64,000 bases of DNA from Balneolaceae bacterium UBA7797 (GTDB taxonomy: Bacteria > Bacteroidota > Rhodothermia > Balneolales > Balneolaceae). The notes under the pieces were generated by a model. It did no database searches. It saw nothing but the letters and a program-made list of their open reading frames with translations, and was not told where the DNA came from. Made by a program: the position numbers and the translations under genes. The stretch is taken from positions 63,166 to 127,165 of the forward strand of contig DLCN01000014.1 in the NCBI GenBank assembly GCA_002480645.1, read 5' to 3'. Position 1 is the stretch's first letter. Each line of letters begins with the position of its first letter. Positions 20,401-27,486 of the stretch are shown in pieces.

Positions 20401-23400
20401 CCGATTATCGCTAACGATACCTCAAGTGTGGTTATAAAAGTATCACAGCAGATAAAGGGTACCGTTTTTGAAGATATTAAAGGCGATGGCTATACCGAAG
20501 ACACCAATTTTGGCGATGCCAGTGGAGATCAACAGGCATTAGAAAATGTAGAAGTACATTTATTCAAAGATGGGGGAGACGGTGTTGCAGACGGCGCTGA
20601 TGACATTTATGTAAAATCTGACTCTACCAGTAATCTGGGGGCATTTGTATTCAATATTGGTGAAGACGCAGATTACTGGATCGTTGTGGATTCTAAGACC
20701 GGTGAGCTCTCGAATGGTAATCGATGGGGTGAACAAACTTATGCGCCTGTTGGCGGACTTTGTGAAGACGGAACGGGAGCCACAGTAGCAAAAACTTCTG
20801 CTGGACACTGTTTTAGTGGTAGAAGAGGAGATGTGTCGGATAATATTTCAACTACTCCGATTGCCTCTGATCTGGCAAATGCCGAGCATATCGCAAAAGT
20901 TACAATGAGTGGATCCAATGTCTCCAACATCGATTTCGGGTTCAGTTTTAACGTGGTAACAAATACGAATGATGGAGATGACGACGCCACTGCAAACAGA
21001 AGCATTCAGGGTTCACTGGATCAGTTCATTCGTAATGCTAACGACATCACCGGGGCAAATACGATGCGATTTGTTCCTTCAGTTCCGTCCAATAGTTCCG
21101 GTAGTGGAGGAAATTGGTGGACCATTACATTAGGAGATGCCTTACCGGCTATTACCGATCCGTTGACTACCGTTTCAGGTATTGCTTATAATAGAACTTC
21201 TCCGAAAACAACAAGAAATGACAATAGCGGAAGCGTTGGTAGTGGAAGTGTAGTTGGACTCGATAATCTCTCTCTGGCTACTTTTGAACGTAAAGAATTA
21301 GAGATCGATCTCAATGATGTCGGAGCTACTGCATTTGTTGTGAATACATCAGGAGCTTATACCATCCGGCAAATTGCATTATATAATAATACCAACGGGG
21401 TGGTAATTCAGAATGGGTCCGGTGGTCTGATCGAGAAAAATCTAATAGGAACCCGTGCTGATGGAACGAACCCGGTTAGTTCAGATCGTATAGACCTTGG
21501 TTTATCATTCACCGGTTCCGGTTCAAATTCCACCTTAGTTCAGCAGAATTATTTTACCAACCTCAATAATTCAGCCATTAAGTCTACCAGTTCACTGGCT
21601 TCCATTGAAGTGTTTAATAATGAGATCTATCAGGTTGCATTAACCGACACACAAGCAGATGGTATTGAGGGGCTCGGTATCTGGACGATCCGACAGAATC
21701 TGATCCATGAAGTTGGAAACACCGGAAGTCTTGCCTTAGATGGTGGAAGTGGTATTGAGATCGGTGCAGCTTCCGGTTCTACATCCGGCAGCACTATCAG
21801 AAATAATGCGATCCGATTGAACAAGGTAGCGGGTATCACAGTGCTGAATGGGGTTACATCAACATTGATCGAGAAGAATATCATAAATGGTAACGGAACT
21901 AATTATTCTGCGACCTCACCTAAGAAAGGAGCCGGTATAAAGCTCACAAATCCAAGTTCCGCTTCTCAATCCGGTGTAAGGATCACACAAAACAGTTTCT
22001 ATGCCAACCATGGCATCTCCATTGATATCGTTTCCGGTGGAACCGGAGAAGCAGATGGAGTCTCTCCAAATGATGGTGTGTTGCAATCAGCTACTACAGC
22101 ACCAAACCGTGGGTTAGATTATCCGAGATTTACATTATCCACACTCAATAATAATATCCTGCACCTGGAAGGATATGTGGGTACTTCAACCACCAAATTG
22201 AACAACACCTACACGATCGAAGTGTATAAAGCTGAAAATGACAATGACAATGAAGGTTTGATCGAAGTCGGAGGTTCATTGATCCGTCCACATGGTGAGG
22301 GTAGATATTATCTGGGCAGCTTCACGACCAGTTCAGATGGAACCTTCAGTATCGATATTGATGTGAGCTCGATTCCTACTTCTCTGGTATTCAACGATCG
22401 TATTACAGCCATCGCTATTGGTACTGCAAATAACACTTCAGAATTCAGCGCTAACCAGCGAGTTGTACCTACCGGTGTAACGATTAGCGGGTACGTGTAT
22501 CATGATACAAATCACAACATGATAAAGGACTCTGGGGAATCCGGGCTTACGGGTGTAACAATGGTGCTCTATAACACGCAGGAAAATAACTGTAAGAGTG
22601 TGTTAACCGATGCTAACGGGCTTTACACATTCACAAACGTATTGAATGGTACCTACGATCTTATTGAATCGTACGGACAAAGTGTGCCAACACCGGATAT
22701 TTGTACTCCGGCACAGACCGACCCGGATGAATATATTTCAACCACACCGAATCTCAGAACCGTAACGGTAAATAACCTGCCTGCCATTCAGAACTTTGGA
22801 GATTACAAAGGGGTAAAGATCACCGGTAAGGTGTTTAACGATAATGGTATCAGTGGCGGTACAGCTAATGATGCATTGCAGAACGGGGGAGAAACCGGCT
22901 TTTCAACGATCACTGTTCAGGCTCTTACTGCAGGTTCAACATTAATTGAACAGGTTTCCACGGCCGCTGATGGCTCTTACAGCTTATACGTTCCTGAAAC
23001 AGTAGTAAGCAACGGCGGAACTGTTAAGATCAAAGAGATAAACGGTTCAGATAAGATCTCTACGGGAGGTCAGGTAGGAAATACCGGTGGTACATACAGC
23101 ATTGCAACCGATGAGTTTACCTTTACCATTACAACCGGTACAAGTTATTCAAATGTGATATTCGCGGATGTAGCAGTAAACCGATTCCTCACCGATGGAC
23201 AGCAGAATGCATTACCGGGTGCACTGGCGTTATTCCAACATAATTTTGTAGCTAATACCAGTGGTACTATAAAATTCACAACATCAACAGTTAGCAATCC
23301 GAATAATGTGAACTGGCCGGTTATTCTGTACAATGATCTGAACTGTAATGGCGCGATTGACAGTGGAGAGCCCATTATTACAGCCAATGATGGAGTTACA

Positions 23401-23877
23401 GTTAATGCCGGTGATAACGTATGTCAGGTACTTAAAGTGAATGTGCCATACGGATTAAATGACGGCGCAACAAGTACTACAACTATTACGGCTACCATCG
23501 ATTTCAGTAACACAAGTCCGGTAATTCAACAGGTATTACAACGTACTGATATCGTAACGGTGAGTACAACGGAAGCTGGTTTAGTTATCATCAAATCGGT
23601 AGATAAACCTCAGGCTCTACCGGGCGAGACATTATCCTATTCGATCAATTACGAGAATTTGGGTGACGAACCGATCAGTCAGGTGGAGATCATTGATGAG
23701 ACTCCAACATTTACCACCTATCTGAACAGTCAATGTGGAACGTTACCAAGTGGTATCACATGTTCGATCACAGCTCCGCAAGTTGGTGCTGGTGGGACAA
23801 TTAAATGGACCTTTACAGGAACATTACAACCGGGGCAAAGTGGAACAGTAACTTATAGTGTCGTGATTGACAACTAG
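14416..23877 (+). CDS. Giant multidomain adhesin-like surface protein (3153 aa)
   Basis: After a signal peptide (about 1-35, ending FDVQA) come, by approximate residue: a DUF2341 domain (45-130), a LamG/concanavalin-like domain (150-360), an SWM-type repeat (390-490), a fibronectin III domain (493-590) and a second SWM repeat (590-690). Next are a GEVED domain (968-1072, GEVEDYPLTI) and four DUF11 repeats (from 1076, 1203, 1540 and 1890). Interleaved with the DUF11 repeats are two copies of an unnamed domain bracketed by cysteines (1334-1527 and 1670-1874). Then come SdrD_B-like modules, a right-handed beta-helix region (about 2180-2560), further SdrD_B-like modules (about 2690-2915) and a C-terminal module (2915-3153) shared with the 890-residue protein. 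This composition is typical of very long adhesins. There is no T9SS or LPXTG signal. It is translationally coupled to the barrel/OmpA gene. The exact ligand is unknown. Confidence 0.85.
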   Translation: MRNSWKYIPNRGTSISWFLLMMLIVMAAGTFDVQAQPSGYSYYKTVTVNAAQVSGTQTNFPVLVSFSDSNLRSVANGGNVQSSSGYDIVFTNFDGSSTLDHQIESYDPTTGTLVAWVRVPSLSGTVNTDLRLYYGNSSVSSSQSSAATWSSDFMAVYHFNNTVNDATANTNNLTDNSTGTLNTGKIGAARDLNNSTNIASNQAGQYLQMPNGMFSGVGNFTFSGWVLMDRVDTNWERVFDFGQNNTSYFFFTTSSGTGNPSDTRARITTSGGGGEQGPIITNTTAALGQWVHWAVVLDDAANSITVYRNGVLYGSATNVTLNLNSLEPSSANYLGRSNYDADNLIDAKFDEIRLAQTNLSAGWITTEYNNQNSPGTFLSIGAQVEATPPVLQSAVIDTTTLILTYNEVLNAGSTPATTDFNVTVNGGSTTVSTVAVSGSEVTLTLSSAVSYGDAVVINYTEGTNPIEDAAGNDAAALTGQSVTNNTSALVLPVPPVEISATAVAGGNIDVVFSDVSNSVGIVSYNVKRATSQGGPYTTIGTVTDNESSYYTYTDNTVTSGTTYYYVVTSVDTNTDESAESEEVNATADADAPTLISASINGEELVIDFSELLNTSSVPATGDFTVRVNGTPVSVTEVIISGSRVILAVDPEVIAADNVEVDYTIGSNPVQDEAGNNASAFSNQSVQNITFNANIYGPDPCPIVNDQDASWACFSGVNNGTSMTASVGGLVIATVDAASGSQTTFAPNALQLWASGAFSGDEFNGPQVNPTGNSGNATSLDINIPSDVRSDAMILSLNRLRPDAGATTYTLEAFDGLNQKVTVNDWLTGQGTDGGVCTNAVTLAYTNGNTTIEFQPMVSGSSSCSSSSTPVWFRITDSDVERIEIRKTSSNPDNIHIGLALVADFGDAPLSYGTKYSGVSLPPAFHLLSNTGTNPVYFGFGVDGDGNGYAGSTSTGDDTETGSLGSGDDEDAISVLPEINTAETSYSVDLICTDGAYAAGWIDFDISGTFDASEYAYGLCSSGVVTLNWSGISGLVTGNTYARFRIASQLSDVSYPIGSAADGEVEDYPLTIIPPPMPDMDIAKTVDQSNPNEGDNVTFTITVTNPGDYIATGLKVTDILPTGLTYVSSTASQGSYSAGTGIWNIGTMPATGDSASVTLDIVASVNSGTLGSTLTNTASISSLVESDPDLGNNSASAGVTVVPESADIAITKIVSNANPIEGEYITYTISVTNNGPKTATNLKILDQLPTGITYIDSTVSVGNYNPTSGIWTIGTLANGSSASLIIDVRVDDFTEGTTISNSATLSSMDQVDPVSSNNTSTAPLTVALPSNNLSCGLPYLKFQNPVLLSGTALQVGAIYRFDTVLPGVYAKVEILTNNNAILKNIDDDATSGLPNDFSPFIENATGADAYIDFEISFFDSVNNLSRFLSFSATTSDVDGTGNLRDFVGYQNLSSFVVESTTNLIAGSEGIYSTFVSSDFNNTYPGQPDYTDYKVYAAYTNEPKFRLRAGIKSNGDIDDRIISVNFDPCELNTFADPVSQNVVDIAVTKTVDDNSVTTGQTITYTIQASNEKANAVGSIEVTDQLPAGLTYVSSNPSQGSYNNTTGVWSVGSLSGLQVANLEIVATVNAGTEGNTITNTATLTNTTGVDGLATNNSSSVAISVFDPGSGMTCNEPPLYSFLNYSIEQGVQNQVNSVYRYSNVASGIDALVKIIAINNVTINTFDDDGTNSGGQATATNFSPLFTTNDGVNPGYIDWEIKFVQTGTTTPVRSDFSVTATDIDGTDLGNGVTIVDYYGFAQNVSNTVQAGNNLDPIFTQGDYEIFRSAVTQDANGIFDIDHIAYITYKYTSVFQVRSGSFPTGGYSNPRLVEFNFTQCLNQEFTNPVVTNRNADLAVTKTVDEANPLENETINFSIDVQNNGPEKATEVIVNEALPAGLTLVEATTTQGTYSQITKLWNVGTLNSGATATLDIEATVDANITADSLINKAYVVGFNQFDPIIANDTSSVVIKVSQQIKGTVFEDIKGDGYTEDTNFGDASGDQQALENVEVHLFKDGGDGVADGADDIYVKSDSTSNLGAFVFNIGEDADYWIVVDSKTGELSNGNRWGEQTYAPVGGLCEDGTGATVAKTSAGHCFSGRRGDVSDNISTTPIASDLANAEHIAKVTMSGSNVSNIDFGFSFNVVTNTNDGDDDATANRSIQGSLDQFIRNANDITGANTMRFVPSVPSNSSGSGGNWWTITLGDALPAITDPLTTVSGIAYNRTSPKTTRNDNSGSVGSGSVVGLDNLSLATFERKELEIDLNDVGATAFVVNTSGAYTIRQIALYNNTNGVVIQNGSGGLIEKNLIGTRADGTNPVSSDRIDLGLSFTGSGSNSTLVQQNYFTNLNNSAIKSTSSLASIEVFNNEIYQVALTDTQADGIEGLGIWTIRQNLIHEVGNTGSLALDGGSGIEIGAASGSTSGSTIRNNAIRLNKVAGITVLNGVTSTLIEKNIINGNGTNYSATSPKKGAGIKLTNPSSASQSGVRITQNSFYANHGISIDIVSGGTGEADGVSPNDGVLQSATTAPNRGLDYPRFTLSTLNNNILHLEGYVGTSTTKLNNTYTIEVYKAENDNDNEGLIEVGGSLIRPHGEGRYYLGSFTTSSDGTFSIDIDVSSIPTSLVFNDRITAIAIGTANNTSEFSANQRVVPTGVTISGYVYHDTNHNMIKDSGESGLTGVTMVLYNTQENNCKSVLTDANGLYTFTNVLNGTYDLIESYGQSVPTPDICTPAQTDPDEYISTTPNLRTVTVNNLPAIQNFGDYKGVKITGKVFNDNGISGGTANDALQNGGETGFSTITVQALTAGSTLIEQVSTAADGSYSLYVPETVVSNGGTVKIKEINGSDKISTGGQVGNTGGTYSIATDEFTFTITTGTSYSNVIFADVAVNRFLTDGQQNALPGALALFQHNFVANTSGTIKFTTSTVSNPNNVNWPVILYNDLNCNGAIDSGEPIITANDGVTVNAGDNVCQVLKVNVPYGLNDGATSTTTITATIDFSNTSPVIQQVLQRTDIVTVSTTEAGLVIIKSVDKPQALPGETLSYSINYENLGDEPISQVEIIDETPTFTTYLNSQCGTLPSGITCSITAPQVGAGGTIKWTFTGTLQPGQSGTVTYSVVIDN

Positions 23878-23892
23878 GGAGCCCAAAGTATA

Positions 23893-24282
23893 ATGACAGC
23901 TTTAACAAAGCCTTTAGTTTTTATTGTTGAGGACAACAGTGCCTACCGGTTTATTCTGAGCAAGATCTTGCAGGAGAAAGGGTATATGGTGATGTTGTTT
24001 GAGCATGGTCGGAAAGCAGTGGACATGCTCAAATATATTAAACCTACATTGATCATTACGGATATACAGATGCCGTGTATGGATGGGTTCGAATTCCATG
24101 AATACGTGAAAAAGAACTTTGCCCACTACAATATTCCGTTCATTTACCTCTCATCATCCATATCAGAATCCAGCAAAGATAAAGCACAACGGCTTGGTGC
24201 CGTTGAAATGATGGACAAGCCGGTAAACCCGGCCATGCTACGAAAATCGATCACAGAGATCATCGATTCCATTCAGAAATAG
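23893..24282 (+). CDS. Single-domain response regulator (CheY-like)
   Basis: This 129-residue protein is a receiver domain and nothing else. It has the acidic pair E13-D14 in FIVEDNS, the phospho-acceptor D57 in LIITDIQMP, the switch Ser87 in IYLSSS and Lys109 in MDKPV. No DNA-binding or enzymatic output domain follows, so it must act by protein contact, as in CheY, or as a phosphorelay step. It starts 15 bases after the 3153-residue adhesin gene and probably shares its transcript. No histidine kinase is encoded in the window. The position suggests it links deployment of the surface proteins, or motility or attachment, to a signal. That link is inferred from context alone. Confidence 0.92.
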   Translation: MTALTKPLVFIVEDNSAYRFILSKILQEKGYMVMLFEHGRKAVDMLKYIKPTLIITDIQMPCMDGFEFHEYVKKNFAHYNIPFIYLSSSISESSKDKAQRLGAVEMMDKPVNPAMLRKSITEIIDSIQK

Positions 24283-24318
24283 GTTTCATTTTACTCTAAC
24301 TTCAGATATGTTTGCGGC

Positions 24319-25059
24319 ATGATCACTCACACTCGTGCCATCATTCTCCGCTCTGTAGATTATCAGGAATCCAGCAAGATCATTACCGTACTTTCTCAGG
24401 AACACGGGAAAATTGCGCTAATTGCACGAGGTGCCAGAAAGCCAAAAAGTAAACTGGCGGGATCTATTGAAGTCGGTAATATTATTGATGCGGTGTATTA
24501 TTACAAATCTACCAGAGGAGTACAGAGTCTGACCGAATCCAGCGTGGCCTATGCTTCACTGAGCTTCCGGATGGATATCGAAAAAGCAGCTATTTTATAT
24601 GCTGTTCTGGAACTAGCCGCACAATTAGTTCACGATAATGAAGTTAATGATCAGGTGTTCGCATTTCTGAATACCTTCATTCAATGGTTGGGTGATGAGG
24701 AGGAGGTGGACCCCGGTCTATTTCCATATGTTCAGGTTCGATGTGCAACCATTTGCGGGATCGGGCTAACCGATGAGATCGAAGATCCCGGTAAAAATGT
24801 CTTTCTGAATATTACCAGCGGATCGATCTCTAATGAAATTGATTCGGAACTTTCGTATAAATTAAACGTGTCACAGGCCCAGTTTTTACAATCTGCGATC
24901 TCCTCCCGGCAACGAAATGTATTTGGTATTGGATTGAAGGGAGTGGAACTAAAGCAACTGATTCGACATTTGGATGTGTATTACAAATATCACATCGATG
25001 GATTTAAAGAACGCCGGTCTGATCCGATTTTTGAACAGATGATGAAGGTTAATCAATGA
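24319..25059 (+). CDS. recO: DNA repair protein RecO
   Basis: This 246-residue protein begins with the RecO N-terminal OB fold (TRAIILRSVDYQESSKIITVLSQEHGKIALIARGARKPKSKLAG), followed by the helical C-terminal domain. RecO anneals complementary strands and, with RecR, loads RecA onto SSB-coated single-stranded DNA in the RecFOR recombinational repair pathway. The C-terminal zinc-finger cysteines of some RecO proteins are absent, since only CATICG is seen. This is common outside Deinococcus and Gram-positives. Its stop overlaps the next start (ATGA), so it is coupled to the HtrA protease gene. The length fits the family. Confidence 0.93.
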   Translation: MITHTRAIILRSVDYQESSKIITVLSQEHGKIALIARGARKPKSKLAGSIEVGNIIDAVYYYKSTRGVQSLTESSVAYASLSFRMDIEKAAILYAVLELAAQLVHDNEVNDQVFAFLNTFIQWLGDEEEVDPGLFPYVQVRCATICGIGLTDEIEDPGKNVFLNITSGSISNEIDSELSYKLNVSQAQFLQSAISSRQRNVFGIGLKGVELKQLIRHLDVYYKYHIDGFKERRSDPIFEQMMKVNQ

Positions 25060-26570
25060 AAAAAAGAGATATTTATTTAACAGCACTACTATTGGTGCTA
25101 ATTGGAGTTTCGCTGGGAACTATTTTTGCTTTGTACGCGATCAACCCGGATCTGGCTCCGCTTTCTGACGTGAACGTGACCGAGGTGAAACGCAGTGATT
25201 CTCCTCTGTATGAAGATGAAGACCTGGCGGAGTTCGATTCCAGATTCATGTTCAAAAAGATCGCCGAACAGATCACTCCTACGGTGGTTTACATTGAAAC
25301 CATTGTGCCTGTAGATATGCCCAATGACGGAAATCATAATTTTGGGGATGGTATCTGGGATCGCCTGATGCCTCAACGAGCACGCACGGTAGGAAGTGGT
25401 GTGATCATTACTAAGGATGGATATATTCTTACAAACAATCACGTAATCGAAGGTGCCGTTGATAACGGGCTAAAAGTGGTGCTTAATAACAAAAGAGAAT
25501 ATCAGGCCCGGTTAGTTGGTGTGGATCCCAGTACCGATCTCGCAGTCATCAAGATCAATGAAGAGGAATTGCCGGCTGTCACGATTGGAAATTCTGATAC
25601 CGTAGAAGTGGGAGAGTGGGTATTGGCCATTGGAAATCCGTTCAGGTTAAGATCCACCGTTACTGCAGGCATTGTAAGTGCACTGAGCCGTGATGTACGC
25701 ATTATCAATGATCGTATGCGAATTGAAAGCTTCATTCAGACCGATGCAGCCATCAACAAAGGAAACAGCGGCGGGGCATTGGTAAATACGAGTGGACAAC
25801 TGATCGGCATCAACACCGCCATCGCCTCTCAAAGTGGAAATTATCAGGGATATGGTTTTGCGGTTCCCAGTAATCTGGCGCTGAAAGTAGCCACTGACCT
25901 GATCGAGTTCGGTGAAGTTCGCCGTGCGCTGCTCGGAGTACAGATACAGTCGGTGGAATATGATCGGGCGGTTGAATTGGGAATGAGCGATGTGATGGGA
26001 GTTGAGATCATGTATGTAACGCCGGATGGTGCGGCCGAATCTGCAGGAATTGAATCCGGCGATGTGATCCTTACCGTTAACGGATTCCCGGTGAATGAAT
26101 CGAATGAATTACAGGAAAAAGTGGCGGTACTTCGTCCCGGTGATAACGTCACACTTTCGCTATGGAGAGATGGGGAGATCATAGAAAGAACTGTTCTGCT
26201 AAAATTGATGGAACCACGTCCGGTTGTTGCTGAGCTGGAAGAAACAGAACCACCTGTTGAACTACCGGAAGGAGATAATACTGGCATTGAGTCGCACGAA
26301 TTTGATCTTGGCTTTAGAGTGCTGGCGATCATCCGGGCAGATGGGGAAACCTATGATCTCATGGTTTCGCACGTGTACAAGTATTCTGAGGCGTGGAATC
26401 GTGGATTAAGGGAGAAACAACAAATTTTAGAAGTTGATAAAGAAAAGGTTGAAGATATCGAAGGATTAAAAGACCTTATTGCCAAAAATTTATCCAATAA
26501 TGGTTCAGTGATCCTGAAAATTCAAAATCAGAGTGAAGCAACAGGATTCATTGAATTACAGCGCAAATAA
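25056..26570 (+). CDS. HtrA/DegP-type serine protease with two PDZ domains
   Basis: The 504-residue protein has an N-terminal membrane segment (about 7-29) and a trypsin-like domain. The catalytic triad is H129 (LTNNHVIEG), D161 (STDLAVIKI) and S238 (NKGNSGGALVN). The first PDZ domain lies around 285-385 (LLGVQIQSVEYDRAVELG). A second, more divergent PDZ-like domain occupies about 415-500. HtrA proteases degrade or refold misfolded envelope proteins in the periplasm. The uncleaved-looking helix suggests membrane anchoring, as in DegS or HtrA of Gram-positives, though cleavage cannot be excluded. It is translationally coupled to recO upstream. The next gene's ATG follows its stop directly. Confidence 0.93.
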   Translation: MKKRDIYLTALLLVLIGVSLGTIFALYAINPDLAPLSDVNVTEVKRSDSPLYEDEDLAEFDSRFMFKKIAEQITPTVVYIETIVPVDMPNDGNHNFGDGIWDRLMPQRARTVGSGVIITKDGYILTNNHVIEGAVDNGLKVVLNNKREYQARLVGVDPSTDLAVIKINEEELPAVTIGNSDTVEVGEWVLAIGNPFRLRSTVTAGIVSALSRDVRIINDRMRIESFIQTDAAINKGNSGGALVNTSGQLIGINTAIASQSGNYQGYGFAVPSNLALKVATDLIEFGEVRRALLGVQIQSVEYDRAVELGMSDVMGVEIMYVTPDGAAESAGIESGDVILTVNGFPVNESNELQEKVAVLRPGDNVTLSLWRDGEIIERTVLLKLMEPRPVVAELEETEPPVELPEGDNTGIESHEFDLGFRVLAIIRADGETYDLMVSHVYKYSEAWNRGLREKQQILEVDKEKVEDIEGLKDLIAKNLSNNGSVILKIQNQSEATGFIELQRK

Positions 26571-27107
26571 ATGACTACACGATTACTCAAGTTTTTTACT
26601 CTCATCGCCTTATTAACTACTTATGCCTGTTCCAGTACAGCTCCGGTAACAGATGCCGTTGAAAGTCCATCGAATTCTATTCAGCCGGCCTGGTATGCCT
26701 CTGCAGAATCTGCGTATGATTCTGTGGCCTATTATGGTTTTGGAACTGCGATCGCTTCCGATTCTTCGTTAGCCATTGAGAAAGCTGAAATGCAGGCAAA
26801 GATACGGCTGGAGAAGCTGGTGGATGAAACCAGTGAAGAGATCAGAAACGACCTGGTGGATGAGGGTTCGACGGATGCAGATAACACCGATTTCATTATC
26901 ATTCTCAGGAAGGCAACTACCCTGATCCGAACGGCGGCTTCCACAGAGAATGCTGTTGCGGTAAAAGTGGATGGAAATTACCGGGCTTTTGCTAAAGCCG
27001 GTATCACTAAAACGCAGATACGCTCTACCCTGGAAAAAGGGTTTACAGGTCATCCGCGGTATTGGGGTGGTTTCTCCGGTGCTGACAGTTTTGCCGCTAA
27101 TTTTTAG
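26571..27107 (+). CDS. LPP20-family-like lipoprotein
   Basis: This 178-residue protein has a lipoprotein signal with Cys20 (TTYAC) and then a Ser/Thr/Pro-rich linker. A compact domain begins PAWYASAESAYDSVAYYGFG and continues ASDSSLAIEKAEMQAKIRLEKL. The PAWY...GxGxA...A...A pattern is that of LPP20/FlgP-type outer-membrane lipoproteins, whose roles range from flagellar base structures to unknown envelope functions. The ATG immediately follows the protease stop codon, so it belongs to the recO-protease transcript. A strong terminator follows 36 bases after its stop. A precise role cannot be given. Confidence 0.75.
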   Translation: MTTRLLKFFTLIALLTTYACSSTAPVTDAVESPSNSIQPAWYASAESAYDSVAYYGFGTAIASDSSLAIEKAEMQAKIRLEKLVDETSEEIRNDLVDEGSTDADNTDFIIILRKATTLIRTAASTENAVAVKVDGNYRAFAKAGITKTQIRSTLEKGFTGHPRYWGGFSGADSFAANF

Positions 27108-27143
27108 TGATAATCAGTGTCATTAAGAAATCTGTGATCAGGG

Positions 27144-27176
27144 CCTGCAGCGTTTCAACAGCCTGCAGGTTTTTTT
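27144..27176 (+). terminator. Rho-independent terminator after the recO operon
   Basis: A perfect 7-base inverted repeat (CCTGCAG at 27144-27150, CTGCAGG at 27163-27169) encloses a 12-base loop and is followed directly by seven T residues (27170-27176). It lies just downstream of the LPP20-like gene and ends the recO, protease and lipoprotein transcript. Confidence 0.85.
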
Positions 27177-27486
27177 GGATTTGAATTCCGGTTCCTGTCC
27201 GAAATTGTCCTCATTATGAGACTTTTAACTGTTGGAATAACAGATCTCTGATTCGCATTACGATTATAAGATGTGAAAAAGCATTACCCCACAGTACGAA
27301 CAATGCTCCGTTCGTGCCATTTAAAAAAAGCCAACCGGTTATCAACTTCTGAAAGAAGTACAGATACAACCGATTATCTTATTTAGTACTGCTTCTCCTT
27401 TTACTAATTTTACAAATCTGCGCTTTAATAAGAAGGTTTTTAGCTGTTTCTTCATGTCTGCCTTAAAATCAAATCAATCAGCTAAT
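27177..27486 (+). promoter_or_regulatory. Intergenic region upstream of the amidohydrolase trio
   Basis: This stretch should contain the promoter of the three-gene amidohydrolase operon. I find no exact TAnnTTTG box. TAATTTTA near 27407 is the closest match. An inverted repeat of eight pairs with one G-T (GTACGAAC at 27294-27301, GTTCGTGC at 27310-27317, 8-base loop) is the only clear symmetric element. No small gene or RNA is apparent. Confidence 0.3.
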
